Positions 9,315 through 18,558 of a stretch of 64,000 nucleotides of DNA are shown one piece after another (position 1 is the first letter of the stretch; each line of letters opens with the position of its first letter). Made by a program: the position numbers and the translations under genes. The stretch comes from Pseudomonas fluorescens HK44 (lineage in GTDB: Bacteria; Pseudomonadota; Gammaproteobacteria; Pseudomonadales; Pseudomonadaceae): the NCBI RefSeq assembly GCF_000217955.3, contig NZ_AFOY02000015.1, forward strand, positions 1,543,744-1,607,743, in the 5' to 3' direction. The notes beneath the pieces were generated by a model, which was given only the letters and a program-made list of their open reading frames with translations, had not been told where the DNA came from and did no database searches.

Positions 9315-9680
9315 TCAGTGGCTGATGGCCGTCTTGGCGTAGGAATCGCGATCGATATCCAGAATCTCGACGCACAGTTGCACATCAACACTGGCGGGCC
9401 ATTCGCAGAGGTCCTGCACCACCGCCAACAGGCTTTCGGACAATTGCTTCTTGATCGCGGGCGAGCGCCCGCTCAGCAACGCCAGCTTCACATGCACAAA
9501 ACCACGTTCGCCCAGCCCGGTACCGACCCGAAACGCACCGACCTGCACCGCACGGCTCTTGATATCGTACTCTGCGGAAAACTGCCCGGACGCCACCAAT
9601 GCGTTGTTCAAGCGCAACAACGCCACATCGGCATTGAGGTTCGGCAGGTTGGCGGTGTATTCCATGTGCAGGTGAGGCAT
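9315..9680 (-). CDS. 5-carboxymethyl-2-hydroxymuconate isomerase family (tautomerase superfamily)
   Basis: 121 residues starting MPHLHMEYTANL, with the N-terminal proline expected as the catalytic base in tautomerases. VGAFRVGTGLGERGFVHVKL and SGRSPAIKKQLSESLL are typical of the CHMI (HpaF) family. The reading frame stays open another 46 codons upstream, but the short start follows an AGGAGC box and puts Pro at position 2. No homoprotocatechuate genes are near, so the pathway is unclear. One base of uncertainty in the start coordinate is possible. Confidence 0.85.
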   Translation of the reverse strand: MPHLHMEYTANLPNLNADVALLRLNNALVASGQFSAEYDIKSRAVQVGAFRVGTGLGERGFVHVKLALLSGRSPAIKKQLSESLLAVVQDLCEWPASVDVQLCVEILDIDRDSYAKTAISH

Positions 9681-9777
9681 TGTGATGCTCCTTGAGGATT
9701 GAACGAAGGGGCGTAGATATACCATAGAGCGCCCCTGCCCTTCCCCGCGAAATGCCGGGCAAGCAAACCGCCGCCGG

Positions 9778-10722
9778 TTACCGTCCGAGCAACTTGTCAC
9801 TCTGTATCCCGGACACACCGCGCTCGCTCATGAAGGCTTCGAGGCGTGCACGCAGCCAGCGTTCGGCGGGGGCGGTATCGACGTGACTCAGCCAGACCAT
9901 GGACAGGTCCAGGGTCGGCGTCTTGAACGGGAACGGTTCCATGAACAACTGACCCGAGGCGGCCATCGCCGCTGCCGCGTAGTCCGGCAGGCTGGCAATC
10001 AGGTCCGTCCCCGCGAGCAGGGCCGGCAAGGCACTGTATTGCGGCACCGAGAGCACCACTTGGCGTTTGCGACCGATCTCGGCCAGCCACTCATCGGCAT
10101 AGCCACTGACATTGGCCGTGTGCGAAACCAGCACATGCGGCCGCGAACAGTACTCGTCGAGGGTCAGCGGCGTATCGCAGGCATCGGCGCGCAGTATGCA
10201 GGGCTGAATGTGCCGCAACAGTTTGCGCTTGGCATTGGCCGGCAGGCCGCGGGTCTGGCTGATGCCGACCGTGATGCCACCGGACGCGAGCAAGTCCGGG
10301 ATCCGCCAGTAATCGACATGCTGAACCACGAACACCACTTGCGGCGCTTCCTGGCGCAATGCGCGCAACAGCGGAGGCAGCAGACCGAATTCGACGTCAT
10401 CGGACAAACCGATGCGAAAGGTCATGGTGCTGCTGGCAGGATCGAAGTGGTGGGTCAGGCTCAACGCCGAGGACAACGCGTCCAGCGCCGGCGAGAGGTG
10501 TTGAATCAGTTCCTCGGCCCGTGCCGTCGGCTCCATGCGGTGGCCGACCCGGATAAACAGCGGATCGTTGAACATCACCCGCAAACGGTTGAGTGCCGAG
10601 CTGATGGTCGGTTGCCCGAGAAACAGCTTCTCTGCCACTCGCGTCACATTGCGTTCGAGCATCAGCGTCTCAAACACCACCATCAAATTGATGTCGGCCT
10701 TACGCAGTTCATTGCGGTTCAT
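9778..10722 (-). CDS. LysR-family transcriptional regulator (NodD/LeuO-like branch)
   Basis: 314 residues. The winged helix is at residues 8-68 (DINLMVVFETLMLERNVTRV, then FLGQPTISSALNRLR), followed by a linker helix and an effector domain with FRIGLSDDVEFGLLPPLL near residue 100. A GGAGG box seven bases upstream fixes the ATG at 10720-10722. Its neighbours on both sides are small or decayed genes, so the target is unknown. Confidence 0.9.
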   Translation of the reverse strand: MNRNELRKADINLMVVFETLMLERNVTRVAEKLFLGQPTISSALNRLRVMFNDPLFIRVGHRMEPTARAEELIQHLSPALDALSSALSLTHHFDPASSTMTFRIGLSDDVEFGLLPPLLRALRQEAPQVVFVVQHVDYWRIPDLLASGGITVGISQTRGLPANAKRKLLRHIQPCILRADACDTPLTLDEYCSRPHVLVSHTANVSGYADEWLAEIGRKRQVVLSVPQYSALPALLAGTDLIASLPDYAAAAMAASGQLFMEPFPFKTPTLDLSMVWLSHVDTAPAERWLRARLEAFMSERGVSGIQSDKLLGR

Positions 10723-10889
10723 CAGCTGCCTCCGGTCTTCAAGACTGGCGACAGTTTATGAAGCTGTGGGGAGCGCCGTCTATCGGCAAGAAGGATTCCC
10801 CGTTCGGCCCCCTGCCATCGGGACCTGCGACACGGAGCTGCCCGATGTGTCTGAGCAGCCCCGATTCAACACACCAACAGGTAAAGACC

Positions 10890-11081
10890 CTAGATTTCCT
10901 TCACCGATGTTTCGTTGTGGACACTTTTGATCAACCCGATCACGTGCAGGCAATCCGCCTTGTTGATGTACGACTCGCCGCTGGCAACCGTCTCATGATT
11001 GGCCGCCCTTAAACGCCAGCGCCATTGGCCCTTCCCGGTAAGCGGGGTGCCTCGCGACTGCCTGTAGATCTCAAAGTACAT
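10890..11081 (-). CDS. DUF1508 (YegP-like) small protein
   Basis: 63 residues starting MYFEIYRQ. The motif WRWRLRAANHETVASGESY followed by NKADCLHVIGLIKS is one DUF1508 repeat; E. coli YegP has two. A perfect AAGGAG lies seven bases before the ATG. The function of the family is not known. It stands alone downstream of a LysR gene. Confidence 0.85.
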   Translation of the reverse strand: MYFEIYRQSRGTPLTGKGQWRWRLRAANHETVASGESYINKADCLHVIGLIKSVHNETSVKEI

Positions 11082-11359
11082 GGTTCGCTCCTTGCGACTG
11101 CTGATAACGACAGACTCCTGGTCTGTACACGCAGCGTAGACGAGTGATTCAAGATTGAGCGGCGATCAAAAGTAAGCAGACATTACCCAAAAAACACTCC
11201 GCCCCGACGAAAGCCAACAGACACCAAGGCCAGTAAAAAGGCTGACTGAACACCGTCACTTTTCAGGAAATCGTACTTATTTTTCATACAGAGTCTGGGC
11301 CGCATTCATCCCGATCCGCTCAAGAAAAGCACGGAACAAACAAGCTCGCTCCGTCTTTG

Positions 11360-11600
11360 CGCCGTCCCAATACCGGTCTTCTACGACAGCTATGCGCCCG
11401 ATGATGAGCACCATAACGGGTAGAAATCAAAAGCAGCTCAATGTTCCAGGGTTACTCCTGGGTCGATCCGAGCGCCTGCTCCTTCACCGAAGACGGCTGG
11501 TTGCGCACAGGTGATATCGGCGAGTTCGATGACGAGGGTTTCCCCTCGCGGGTAAGCCTTAGATATAAACGACATCTTCGCTCGGTACCCAATGCAGGAT
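11360..11600 (+). pseudogene. Remnant of an AMP-forming acyl-CoA ligase gene
   Basis: Two pieces survive on the + strand. At 11360-11405 the frame reads AVPIPVFYDSYAP, like the ligase segment after the first core helix. From 11441 another frame reads MFQGY, then FTEDGWLRTGDIGEFDDEGF, which is the A7-A8 core of adenylate-forming ligases. About 250 residues between the two and the whole C-terminal domain are missing, and the following bases lose similarity. Confidence 0.7.
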
Positions 11601-11828
11601 GCAGGCAAGATCGTGCCACGGGTAGTGCTGAGGATCCGCGCGAAGACAGCTGTTCTCATGGAGGAACGGCAAGTTGGCATCACTGGCTTTTTGTCCGCTG
11701 CCACAGGCCGTACAGCGCAGATAGACACCACTCAGATGCCAGTGGCGGGAAAACTTCAACACCAGGCTGTCCAGTCCCAGCAGTCTTTGCGGTGGGTGCT
11801 TGTCCGCCAGCTCGAACCCGTCATTCAT
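11559..11828 (-). CDS. Small Cys/His-rich protein coupled to a chemoreceptor gene
   Basis: 89 residues. Its ATG overlaps the TGA of the chemoreceptor gene as ATGAATGA, a classical re-initiation junction, which is the main reason to believe it is translated. The central part has a C-x2-C pair (RCTACGSG) and a later H-x3-C (LHENSC), a spacing that could hold a zinc ion. The rest is rich in aromatic residues ([20 protein letters not shown]). I do not recognise the family; the C-terminal part enters the region of the ligase remnant. Confidence 0.55.
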   Translation of the reverse strand: MNDGFELADKHPPQRLLGLDSLVLKFSRHWHLSGVYLRCTACGSGQKASDANLPFLHENSCLRADPQHYPWHDLACILHWVPSEDVVYI

Positions 11829-13410
11829 TACGTTCACGCCCCCAGAATTGCGCCGACAGCAGTTGAAGGCGCTCAGCCAGTCTGGCGACATGGGCAGCAG
11901 TTGTGCGGCTCTGGCTGCTGGCAAGCACATTACTTTGGGTGGCTTGACTGATACCGTCCAAGTTGCACTGGATGCTGTCACCCACCGCACTCTGCTCTTC
12001 TACAGCGGCAGCTATTTGCACACTCATGTCGCTTATCTCGCCGACTCGCCGGGTGATCCCATCCAGTGCCCTGGCGGCAAACACTGCCTGTTCAACACTG
12101 GCTTCGGCCTTACTGTGGCTGCGTTGCATCGCGACCACGGCATCACCCGTGGAGCGCCGTAAAGTATCGATGGTGCCCTGGATGTGCGCGGTGGATTGCT
12201 GGGTGCGCGAAGCTAGCCCGCGCACCTCGTCGGCGACCACTGCGAAACCGCGTCCAGCCTCGCCGGCGCGAGCAGCCTCGATGGCGGCGTTGAGGGCGAG
12301 CAGGTTGGTCTGTTCGGCGATGCTCTGGATGACCTCCAGTACGCGGTTGATTTCTTGTCCATGCTGTTCCAGTTGGTGAATCACCGCGCTGGTCTGTTGC
12401 ACCTCGCTGGCGAGACCGTCGATGTGTTGGCGGGTTTGCTCGACCAGTTCTCGACCTCGGTCGGTTTCTTGATTGGCCAGGTTCGCCGAGTTGGCGGTGA
12501 GCTGAGCGTTGCGCGCCACTTCCTGCACACTGCTGGCCATCTGGGTTATGGCGCTGGCCACCTGGGCAGTTTCCCCTTGCTGCTGCAAGGTCGCGCAGTT
12601 GTTATTGTCCACTGCGGCGACGAGCTCTTCGGCTTCTTTGTTCAACTGACGGGCCGAGTCGGCAATGCGTCCGACTACTGCCCGCGTCTCGGCTTCAAGC
12701 ATTTGCAAGGTGAAATCGATCTGTCCAAATTGGTCGCTGCGGCCGCTGTACAGCATCTGGCTTAGCGGATTATCGGCGATATTTTTGGCTTTTCGGGCAA
12801 GGGCGTCGAGAGGAAGCAGGCTATAGCGCAGCACACCGCCGATCAGCACGCTGAATAGCGGCGCAGCGATTGCTGCATGGTTCCAGGATAGGGCGCCCGC
12901 CAAGCCTAAGGCGGTAAAACCGAGCAGATTCAGCCCAGTGCCAACAAGTACTAAGCGCATGCCGACGGACAGTCGTGACGGATACAGGCAGTGTGTTTTT
13001 TTACCGCTGCGCAACTGTGCATAGAGATGTTCGGCGGTGTCTACCAGTGCTTTCGGTGGGAGCGTGCGAACGGACTGGTATTCCACTATGTCACCCTTGC
13101 GCTGCATCGGCGTGACGTAGGCGCTGACCCAGTAGTGGTCACCATTCTTACAGCGATTTTTTACCAGCCCCATCCACGAGCGTCCGGCCTTGAGGGTCTG
13201 CCACAGGTGGGTGAAAGCTTCTGGCGGCATATCCGGGTGACGCACGATGTTGTGATTGACACCCAGCAACTCAGCCTCGCTGAAGCCGCTGATGTTGATG
13301 AAATCCGGATTAACGTATGTGATGGCTCCCTTGGGGTTGGTTGTTGAAAGAATATTCGCATTGGCGCTGAACTCGACAGCACGACCACTGAGCGGAAGAT
13401 TAATTTTCAT
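11821..13410 (-). CDS. PAS-domain methyl-accepting chemotaxis protein (Aer-like)
   Basis: 529 residues. An N-terminal PAS domain (residues 10-120) contains [19 protein letters not shown] and the NIVRHPDMP motif of Aer-type redox/oxygen sensors, then two hydrophobic stretches near residues 150-190 with almost no periplasmic loop, and a signalling domain with the invariant hairpin tip [20 protein letters not shown] near residue 385. It probably senses energy or redox state through FAD, as Aer does, and signals to CheA. The start at 13408-13410 follows a strong GGAGG. A 46-base gap separates it from the globin-GGDEF-EAL gene on the same strand. Confidence 0.92.
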   Translation of the reverse strand: MKINLPLSGRAVEFSANANILSTTNPKGAITYVNPDFINISGFSEAELLGVNHNIVRHPDMPPEAFTHLWQTLKAGRSWMGLVKNRCKNGDHYWVSAYVTPMQRKGDIVEYQSVRTLPPKALVDTAEHLYAQLRSGKKTHCLYPSRLSVGMRLVLVGTGLNLLGFTALGLAGALSWNHAAIAAPLFSVLIGGVLRYSLLPLDALARKAKNIADNPLSQMLYSGRSDQFGQIDFTLQMLEAETRAVVGRIADSARQLNKEAEELVAAVDNNNCATLQQQGETAQVASAITQMASSVQEVARNAQLTANSANLANQETDRGRELVEQTRQHIDGLASEVQQTSAVIHQLEQHGQEINRVLEVIQSIAEQTNLLALNAAIEAARAGEAGRGFAVVADEVRGLASRTQQSTAHIQGTIDTLRRSTGDAVVAMQRSHSKAEASVEQAVFAARALDGITRRVGEISDMSVQIAAAVEEQSAVGDSIQCNLDGISQATQSNVLASSQSRTTAAHVARLAERLQLLSAQFWGRERNE

Positions 13411-13456
13411 TATTTGCCTCCTGAGCTGATGGATAAACGCTGGGTGCCTACCGTGC

Positions 13457-15676
13457 TTACAGCAACGGGCCCCCAACCCCCTCGAAACAGTCCTCTGCGC
13501 TGAACAACCGTTGCATCTGCGCGGCAGGTCGTGGTCGGCTAAACCAGTAGCCTTGGGCGTAATGGCAGCCTTCACTGACCACAAAGTCGAGTTGTGCCGG
13601 GCTCTCGATGCCCTCGGCCACTACTTCCAAGCCAAGGCTACGGCCAAGACCGATGATCGCTTGGCTGATCGCGCTCTGTTTTTTGTCGGACGGGATGCCG
13701 TCGATGAAACTTCTATCCAGCTTGAGTATGTGCAGCGGAAAGCGTGTGAGATAACCAAGCGATGAGTAACCGGTGCCAAAATCGTCCAGCGCCAACAACA
13801 CGCCAAAGCGAGTCAATTCGTTCAGACAGGCCAATGTATCCATGTCGTCATGCATCAGTTGGCTTTCGGTAATCTCCAGGATCAGGCTGGCTGGCGGCAG
13901 GCCGCTTTCTTGCAGGATTTCGATTAGCCGGAGCGTGAAGTCGGCTTGTTGCAACTGGAGGCTGGAGATGTTCACCGAGCAGCGCAGATGGTCATGTCCG
14001 GCCAGCTGCCAGAAGCGGGTCTGCTGGCAGGCTTCACGCAATACCCATTCGCCGACGCGGATGATTTCCCCCGACTCTTCCAGCGCCGGAATGAACTCCA
14101 GTGGTGAGATCAAGCGTTCGCCATGGCGCCACCGTAACAGCGCTTCGACCCCGGACAGAATTGGCGCCCCCTGATCAAGACGATAGATCGGTTGGTAGTG
14201 CAGTTCGAACTCGTTGCGTTGCAGCGCCTGGCCCAGAGCGGACTCCAGTTCCAGATGGTGTTGTGCGGTGCCTTGCAACGCTTCGCTGTAGTGGGCGAAC
14301 CGCGCCTTGCCGGCAGACTTGGCTCTGTAGAGGGCAAGGTCGGCGGCCTGCAAGACATCCAGCGCTTTGCCGTTATCGTGCAATGGAGCGATACCAATGC
14401 TGGCACTGACCACCAGGGTACGACCGTCCATGTGCAACGGTTGATGCAGGTTGTCGAGAATGCGTTGGGATACTCGCTCGGCGTCGCGGTCGCAGGTGAG
14501 TTCATGAAGCAATACGATGAACTCGTCCCCGCCGAAGCGAAATAGCTGATCACCAGGGCGCAGAGAGTCCCTCAAGCGCTGCGCCACTTCTACCAGCACG
14601 CGATCACCAACGTTGTGGCCGAGACTATCGTTGATCAACTTGAAGCGGTCGAGGTCGATGAACAGCAGCGCCTCGTGGGCACCTCCCTTGCGCAGTTTCA
14701 TGAAGGTTTTCTGCATTTGCTCGTCAAGGCGCATACGGTTGGCCAGGCCGGTCAGCGGGTCATGGCGGGCGGCATGTTTGAGGCGCTGCTCGGCGTCCTT
14801 GCGTGCACTGATATCGGACTGTGAGCCGGCCATGCGTAACTGGCCCGGCGTCGTCGCTTCGGCGACTCCACGTACCAGAACCCACAAATAGCTGCCATGG
14901 TTTTGGCGGATGCGGTACTCATGGTGGACAAAGGAGGTCTGCCCTTGTAAATGGGCGTCGATGGCCTGGCGAAAATCCGGCAGGTCGTCCGGATGCACGC
15001 GACCGAACCAACTGGCACTGCTCTCGCCGATGCTGTCGCGGCTGAGGCCGAGCATGCTGGCCCAACGTTCGGAAACATACAGTCGATCCTGATCGACATG
15101 CCAGTCCCAGATGCCGTCGCTGGCGCCGCGTAGCGCACGGGCGAAGCGCGCCTCGCTGTCTTCCAGCGCCTTGTGCTGGGCCGCACTGTAGGTGTCGATG
15201 GCCAAGGTCATGTCGAAGAACACCGCCTTCAACAGACTTGAGTAAAGCTTGGCCTGGTCGCTGTTGTCGAACACGCTTGCAAGCATGTCGTCGAGGTATA
15301 GACGGTAGCTGCCAAGGTACCACTTCAACTCCAGGCCGACCTGTTGGTGGATCACACCGATGCGCAGACGGCCGTTGACGTAGGCGTCATCGTAGGGGCC
15401 GCCCCACAAACGCTGGTAATACTCGGCCTGGCTGTGCTTCAGGCGAGCCGTGACCTGCGGCGCGCGAAGTAGAGCCGACGGCGTGGAAAACTGCTCCAGG
15501 TGACGGTACAAGTGATCGACGAAAGCCTGCTGAGCCGGGGCCATCTGCTGGGCTGCTGCGCCGAGTCGCTCGGCATCTTCAGCGCTCCAGTTGAGAAAGC
15601 GGAAGCGCTCGATGATCTCCTCGTGATCAAGACGGATACGTGTAAGCAACGCCGTCAGATCTTTTGTCACCTTCAT
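13457..15676 (-). CDS. Globin-coupled PAS-GGDEF-EAL c-di-GMP enzyme
   Basis: 739 residues. Residues 1-165 form a globin-coupled sensor: [12 protein letters not shown] is the A/B helix region and [19 protein letters not shown] near residue 100 carries the probable heme-ligating His. A PAS-PAC segment (residues 180-300, ending [12 protein letters not shown]) follows, then a GGDEF domain with the intact RFGGDEF site near residue 397, then an EAL domain with SGVEALLRW near residue 510 and [10 protein letters not shown]. Both catalytic sites look complete, so it could make and degrade c-di-GMP under oxygen control. It lies just upstream of the PAS chemoreceptor in the same direction. Confidence 0.93.
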   Translation of the reverse strand: MKVTKDLTALLTRIRLDHEEIIERFRFLNWSAEDAERLGAAAQQMAPAQQAFVDHLYRHLEQFSTPSALLRAPQVTARLKHSQAEYYQRLWGGPYDDAYVNGRLRIGVIHQQVGLELKWYLGSYRLYLDDMLASVFDNSDQAKLYSSLLKAVFFDMTLAIDTYSAAQHKALEDSEARFARALRGASDGIWDWHVDQDRLYVSERWASMLGLSRDSIGESSASWFGRVHPDDLPDFRQAIDAHLQGQTSFVHHEYRIRQNHGSYLWVLVRGVAEATTPGQLRMAGSQSDISARKDAEQRLKHAARHDPLTGLANRMRLDEQMQKTFMKLRKGGAHEALLFIDLDRFKLINDSLGHNVGDRVLVEVAQRLRDSLRPGDQLFRFGGDEFIVLLHELTCDRDAERVSQRILDNLHQPLHMDGRTLVVSASIGIAPLHDNGKALDVLQAADLALYRAKSAGKARFAHYSEALQGTAQHHLELESALGQALQRNEFELHYQPIYRLDQGAPILSGVEALLRWRHGERLISPLEFIPALEESGEIIRVGEWVLREACQQTRFWQLAGHDHLRCSVNISSLQLQQADFTLRLIEILQESGLPPASLILEITESQLMHDDMDTLACLNELTRFGVLLALDDFGTGYSSLGYLTRFPLHILKLDRSFIDGIPSDKKQSAISQAIIGLGRSLGLEVVAEGIESPAQLDFVVSEGCHYAQGYWFSRPRPAAQMQRLFSAEDCFEGVGGPLL

Positions 15677-15712
15677 TTTCAATTCCCTGTGTTTGTACAG
15701 ATGCCTTTTTGC

Positions 15713-15771
15713 TGACAAAAAAAAGCGCCGTGACAACCCGTTCTGGTCAAGAACGGGTTGTCACGGCGCTT
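15713..15771 (-). terminator. Strong rho-independent terminator
   Basis: A perfect 22-bp stem (arms 15723-15744 and 15750-15771, five-base loop) is followed, reading the minus strand, by eight T. It ends transcripts of the small gene at 15848 before the globin-GGDEF-EAL gene. Confidence 0.9.
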
Positions 15772-15847
15772 CGTCTTTCAGGCCCAATGTCCTGCTCGGC
15801 AAAGCCGGTTCCCGCATTGAGCGGAACCTACTGATGGCATATTTACA

Positions 15848-16159
15848 TCATTCTGGATTGTCTGACAATTTATCCAGCAGTGCAACCAAGCGCCGCCGTA
15901 GAAGCCCCAGTTCGCGAGATTTGAAGGCGTGTCGAGTCTGCTCCAAAACCTCGGTGGCCTCCGCCAACGCGGCATACACCCACCCAGCCGGCCCTAATTG
16001 TGCTTCACCGATCCAGCGGCAAAACGGCGCCGCCCTGCAATCACTCGGCGCGCTCAGCACCTCGCAATCTGGTGCTATGTGAACCAACAGTTGGCGCAAT
16101 TGATCGGCTAGCTCACGATCGTTGCAGATAATTCGGGCTGTCTGGTTGGACTCGTGCAT
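15848..16159 (-). CDS. Small protein of unknown function
   Basis: 103 residues starting MHESNQTARIICNDRELA. The N-terminal half looks like a mixed alpha/beta fold of the receiver-like type (ARIICNDRELADQLRQLL), the C-terminal half is helical and Arg/Leu rich. No catalytic motif is recognised. The ATG at 16157-16159 has a GGGGA ten bases upstream; a TTG six codons earlier is possible. It is separated from the downstream sensory genes by a strong terminator and is divergent from benA. Confidence 0.6.
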   Translation of the reverse strand: MHESNQTARIICNDRELADQLRQLLVHIAPDCEVLSAPSDCRAAPFCRWIGEAQLGPAGWVYAALAEATEVLEQTRHAFKSRELGLLRRRLVALLDKLSDNPE

Positions 16160-16308
16160 AAAACTGCATCCCCACAAGGTTGACGCGATGTTTACACCAC
16201 CGTCCGTGTCGTTTTATTGATTCAAATCAATGCCTAAGCCGATCCTATGGCTTTCCACCTACCCAATGAAACTCATCACTATTCGCTTCACTCCGGGATT
16301 CCTGAAGC

Positions 16309-16344
16309 TGCATGAAACGGATACAGGTCTGCACGGATAGGATA
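16309..16344 (+). promoter_or_regulatory. XylS/BenR-type double operator (Pm-like)
   Basis: Two direct copies of TGCA-N6-GGNTA: 16309-16323 and 16330-16344, separated by six bases. This is the half-site sequence and spacing of XylS on the TOL Pm promoter, including the linker start caggt. It lies 62 bases before the benA start, so a BenR/XylS activator encoded elsewhere very probably drives benAB in response to benzoate. Confidence 0.85.
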
Positions 16345-16406
16345 TTGCCGGGCCCGCCGACTCTCCACGCTGTAGATACCTAATAACAACAATGGAGTCT
16401 CAGGCC

Positions 16407-17768
16407 ATGCCCATCGGCATCGAGTACCTCAATTCTTTGCTTGAAGAAAACCGTGGAAAAGGCGTTTACCGCTGCAAGCGGGAAATGTTCACCGACCCTC
16501 GCTTGTTCGATCTCGAGATGAAGCAGATCTTCGAAGGCAACTGGCTCTACCTGGCCCACGAGAGCCAGATCCCGAACATCAACGATTTCTACACCACCAC
16601 CATGGGCCGCCAGTCGATCTTTATCGCGCGCAACAAGGACGGTGTACTCAATGCCTTTCTTAACGCCTGCAGTCACCGCGGTGCGATGTTGTGCCGGCAC
16701 AAGACCGGCAACAAGGCGTCCTATACTTGCCCCTTCCATGGCTGGACCTTCAACAACTCCGGCAAGCTGCTCAAGGTCAAGGATCCGTCCGAAGCGGGCT
16801 ACCCGTCGAGTTTTAACTGTGAAGGCTCCCACGACCTGACCAAGGTTGCACGCTTCGAGTCCTATCGCGGCTTTCTGTTCGGCAGCCTGAACCCTGATGT
16901 CGTTCCTTTGGCCGAGCATCTCGGAGAATCGGCGAAGATCATCGACATGATCGTTGATCAATCCGCCGACGGCCTGGAAGTGCTGCGCGGTTCGTCCAGC
17001 TACATTTACGAAGGGAACTGGAAGCTGACCGCCGAAAACGGTGCTGATGGTTACCACGTCACTTCCGTGCATTGGAACTACGCGGCTACCCAGAACCAGC
17101 GCAAGGAACGCCTGGCGGGCGACAACAACCCGACGATGAGCGCCGGCGGTTGGGCCAAGAATGGGGGTGGTTTCTATTCCTTCGATAAAGGTCACATGCT
17201 GTTATGGACCCGTTGGGCCAATCCGCAAGACAGGCCTCTCTACGAGCGTCGCGATGAGCTGATCGGTGACTTCGGACAGGCTCGCGCTGACTGGATGATC
17301 GGTCACTCGCGCAATCTGTGCCTGTACCCGAACGTGTACTTGATGGATCAGTTCAGCTCGCAGATCCGCATTGCCCGGCCGATCTCGGTCAACCAGACCG
17401 AAATCACCATTTATTGCATCGCGCCCAAAGGCGAGAGCGACGACGCTCGTTCCAAGCGCATTCGCCAGTACGAGGACTTCTTCAACGTCAGTGGCATGGC
17501 CACTCCCGATGACCTGGAAGAGTTCCGCTCCTGCCAGGTGGGTTATGAAGGCAGTGCCGGCTGGAACGATATGTCACGCGGTGCCATGCATTGGATCGAA
17601 GGGGCCGATGCGACAGCACAGGAAATCGATCTGCACCCGCTGCTCAGTGGCGTACGCACCGAAGACGAGGGCCTGTTTGTGCTGCAACACAAGTATTGGC
17701 AGGAAACCATGCTCAAGGCGCTATCGGCCGAACAGGACCGGTTGATTCGGGTGGAGGAAGCACAATGA
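16407..17768 (+). CDS. benA: Benzoate 1,2-dioxygenase large (alpha) subunit
   Basis: 453 residues. A Rieske [2Fe-2S] domain has CSHRG (Cys88, His90) and CPFHGW (Cys108, His111). The mononuclear iron site is in [16 protein letters not shown] near residue 210 (Asp, His, His). The overall pattern matches BenA rather than AntA, notably the [20 protein letters not shown] block. With the beta subunit it dihydroxylates benzoate to a cis-diol using electrons from a reductase. I prefer the ATG at 16407, nine bases after a GGAG, to the in-frame ATG at 16392. It overlaps benB by four bases and follows a Pm-like operator. Confidence 0.9.
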   Translation: MPIGIEYLNSLLEENRGKGVYRCKREMFTDPRLFDLEMKQIFEGNWLYLAHESQIPNINDFYTTTMGRQSIFIARNKDGVLNAFLNACSHRGAMLCRHKTGNKASYTCPFHGWTFNNSGKLLKVKDPSEAGYPSSFNCEGSHDLTKVARFESYRGFLFGSLNPDVVPLAEHLGESAKIIDMIVDQSADGLEVLRGSSSYIYEGNWKLTAENGADGYHVTSVHWNYAATQNQRKERLAGDNNPTMSAGGWAKNGGGFYSFDKGHMLLWTRWANPQDRPLYERRDELIGDFGQARADWMIGHSRNLCLYPNVYLMDQFSSQIRIARPISVNQTEITIYCIAPKGESDDARSKRIRQYEDFFNVSGMATPDDLEEFRSCQVGYEGSAGWNDMSRGAMHWIEGADATAQEIDLHPLLSGVRTEDEGLFVLQHKYWQETMLKALSAEQDRLIRVEEAQ

Positions 17769-18253
17769 GCGTTTCCTACGAAACAGTGTGCGACTTCCTC
17801 TCCCGCGAAGCGCGCTACCTCGATGACAAGGACTGGGACAACTGGCTGGAACTCTACGCCGTCGATGCAAGTTTCTGGATGCCGTCCTGGGACGACGATG
17901 ACGAGCTGACCGAAGACCCGCAGAAAGAAATTTCGTTGATCTGGTACGGGAGCCGTATGGGTCTCGAAGATCGGGTGTTCCGAATCAAAACCGAGCGCTC
18001 CAGTGCCAGCATTCCCGACACCCGTACCTCACATAATTTGAGCAATATCGAGATCATCGAGCATGGCGAAGGCACCTGCCGGGTACGTTTCAACTGGCAC
18101 ACCCTGAGTTTTCGCTACAAGACGGTCGACAGCTACTTCGGCACCTGCTTCTACACCCTGGATGTCAGTGGCGAACAGCCGCTGATCAAGGCCAAGAAAG
18201 TGGTGCTGAAGAACGACTACGTTCGCCAGGTCATCGATATCTATCACCTGTGA
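17765..18253 (+). CDS. benB: Benzoate 1,2-dioxygenase small (beta) subunit
   Basis: 162 residues starting [20 protein letters not shown], with [20 protein letters not shown] and a C-terminal [14 protein letters not shown] and [11 protein letters not shown], the beta-subunit cone fold of aromatic-ring dioxygenases. It has no cofactor and completes the alpha3beta3 oxygenase. The ATGA overlap with benA makes the pair translationally coupled. Confidence 0.92.
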   Translation: MSVSYETVCDFLSREARYLDDKDWDNWLELYAVDASFWMPSWDDDDELTEDPQKEISLIWYGSRMGLEDRVFRIKTERSSASIPDTRTSHNLSNIEIIEHGEGTCRVRFNWHTLSFRYKTVDSYFGTCFYTLDVSGEQPLIKAKKVVLKNDYVRQVIDIYHL

Positions 18254-18355
18254 ATGAGGCCGTATTCAGCTGTTGTCTTTGTTGGGCGCATGCCGTTTTG
18301 CTGCATGTCGCCAATTCCGAAAATGGCATTTCGAGTGCGGTTCCGTGAGGTCGCC

Positions 18356-18445
18356 ATGAACCCCAGGATTGCATTGAACTTCGAGGATGGGATTACCCAC
18401 TTCATCGATGCCACGCCGAATGAAACCGTGGCCCATGCCACTTAG
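18356..18445 (+). pseudogene. benC: Stump of benC (benzoate dioxygenase reductase)
   Basis: After benB, an ATG preceded by GAGG opens MNPRIALNFEDGITHFIDAT, which matches the first residues of BenC, and ends after 29 codons at TAG (18443-18445). The full protein is about 336 residues with a plant-type ferredoxin, FAD and NAD domains. Everything after the first beta strands, and all of benD, is gone; the sequence passes into the catA leader 113 bases later. Confidence 0.85.
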
Positions 18446-18558
18446 GTGGTGGTGACCTGGGCTGAATGCCCAGCCGTGACATTAGCCAGCGCTGTTGACG
18501 TTTGGCCAGTACTGAAAAAACCGTTGATTCATAAGACCGATAAGAGAGGTTAACCAGC

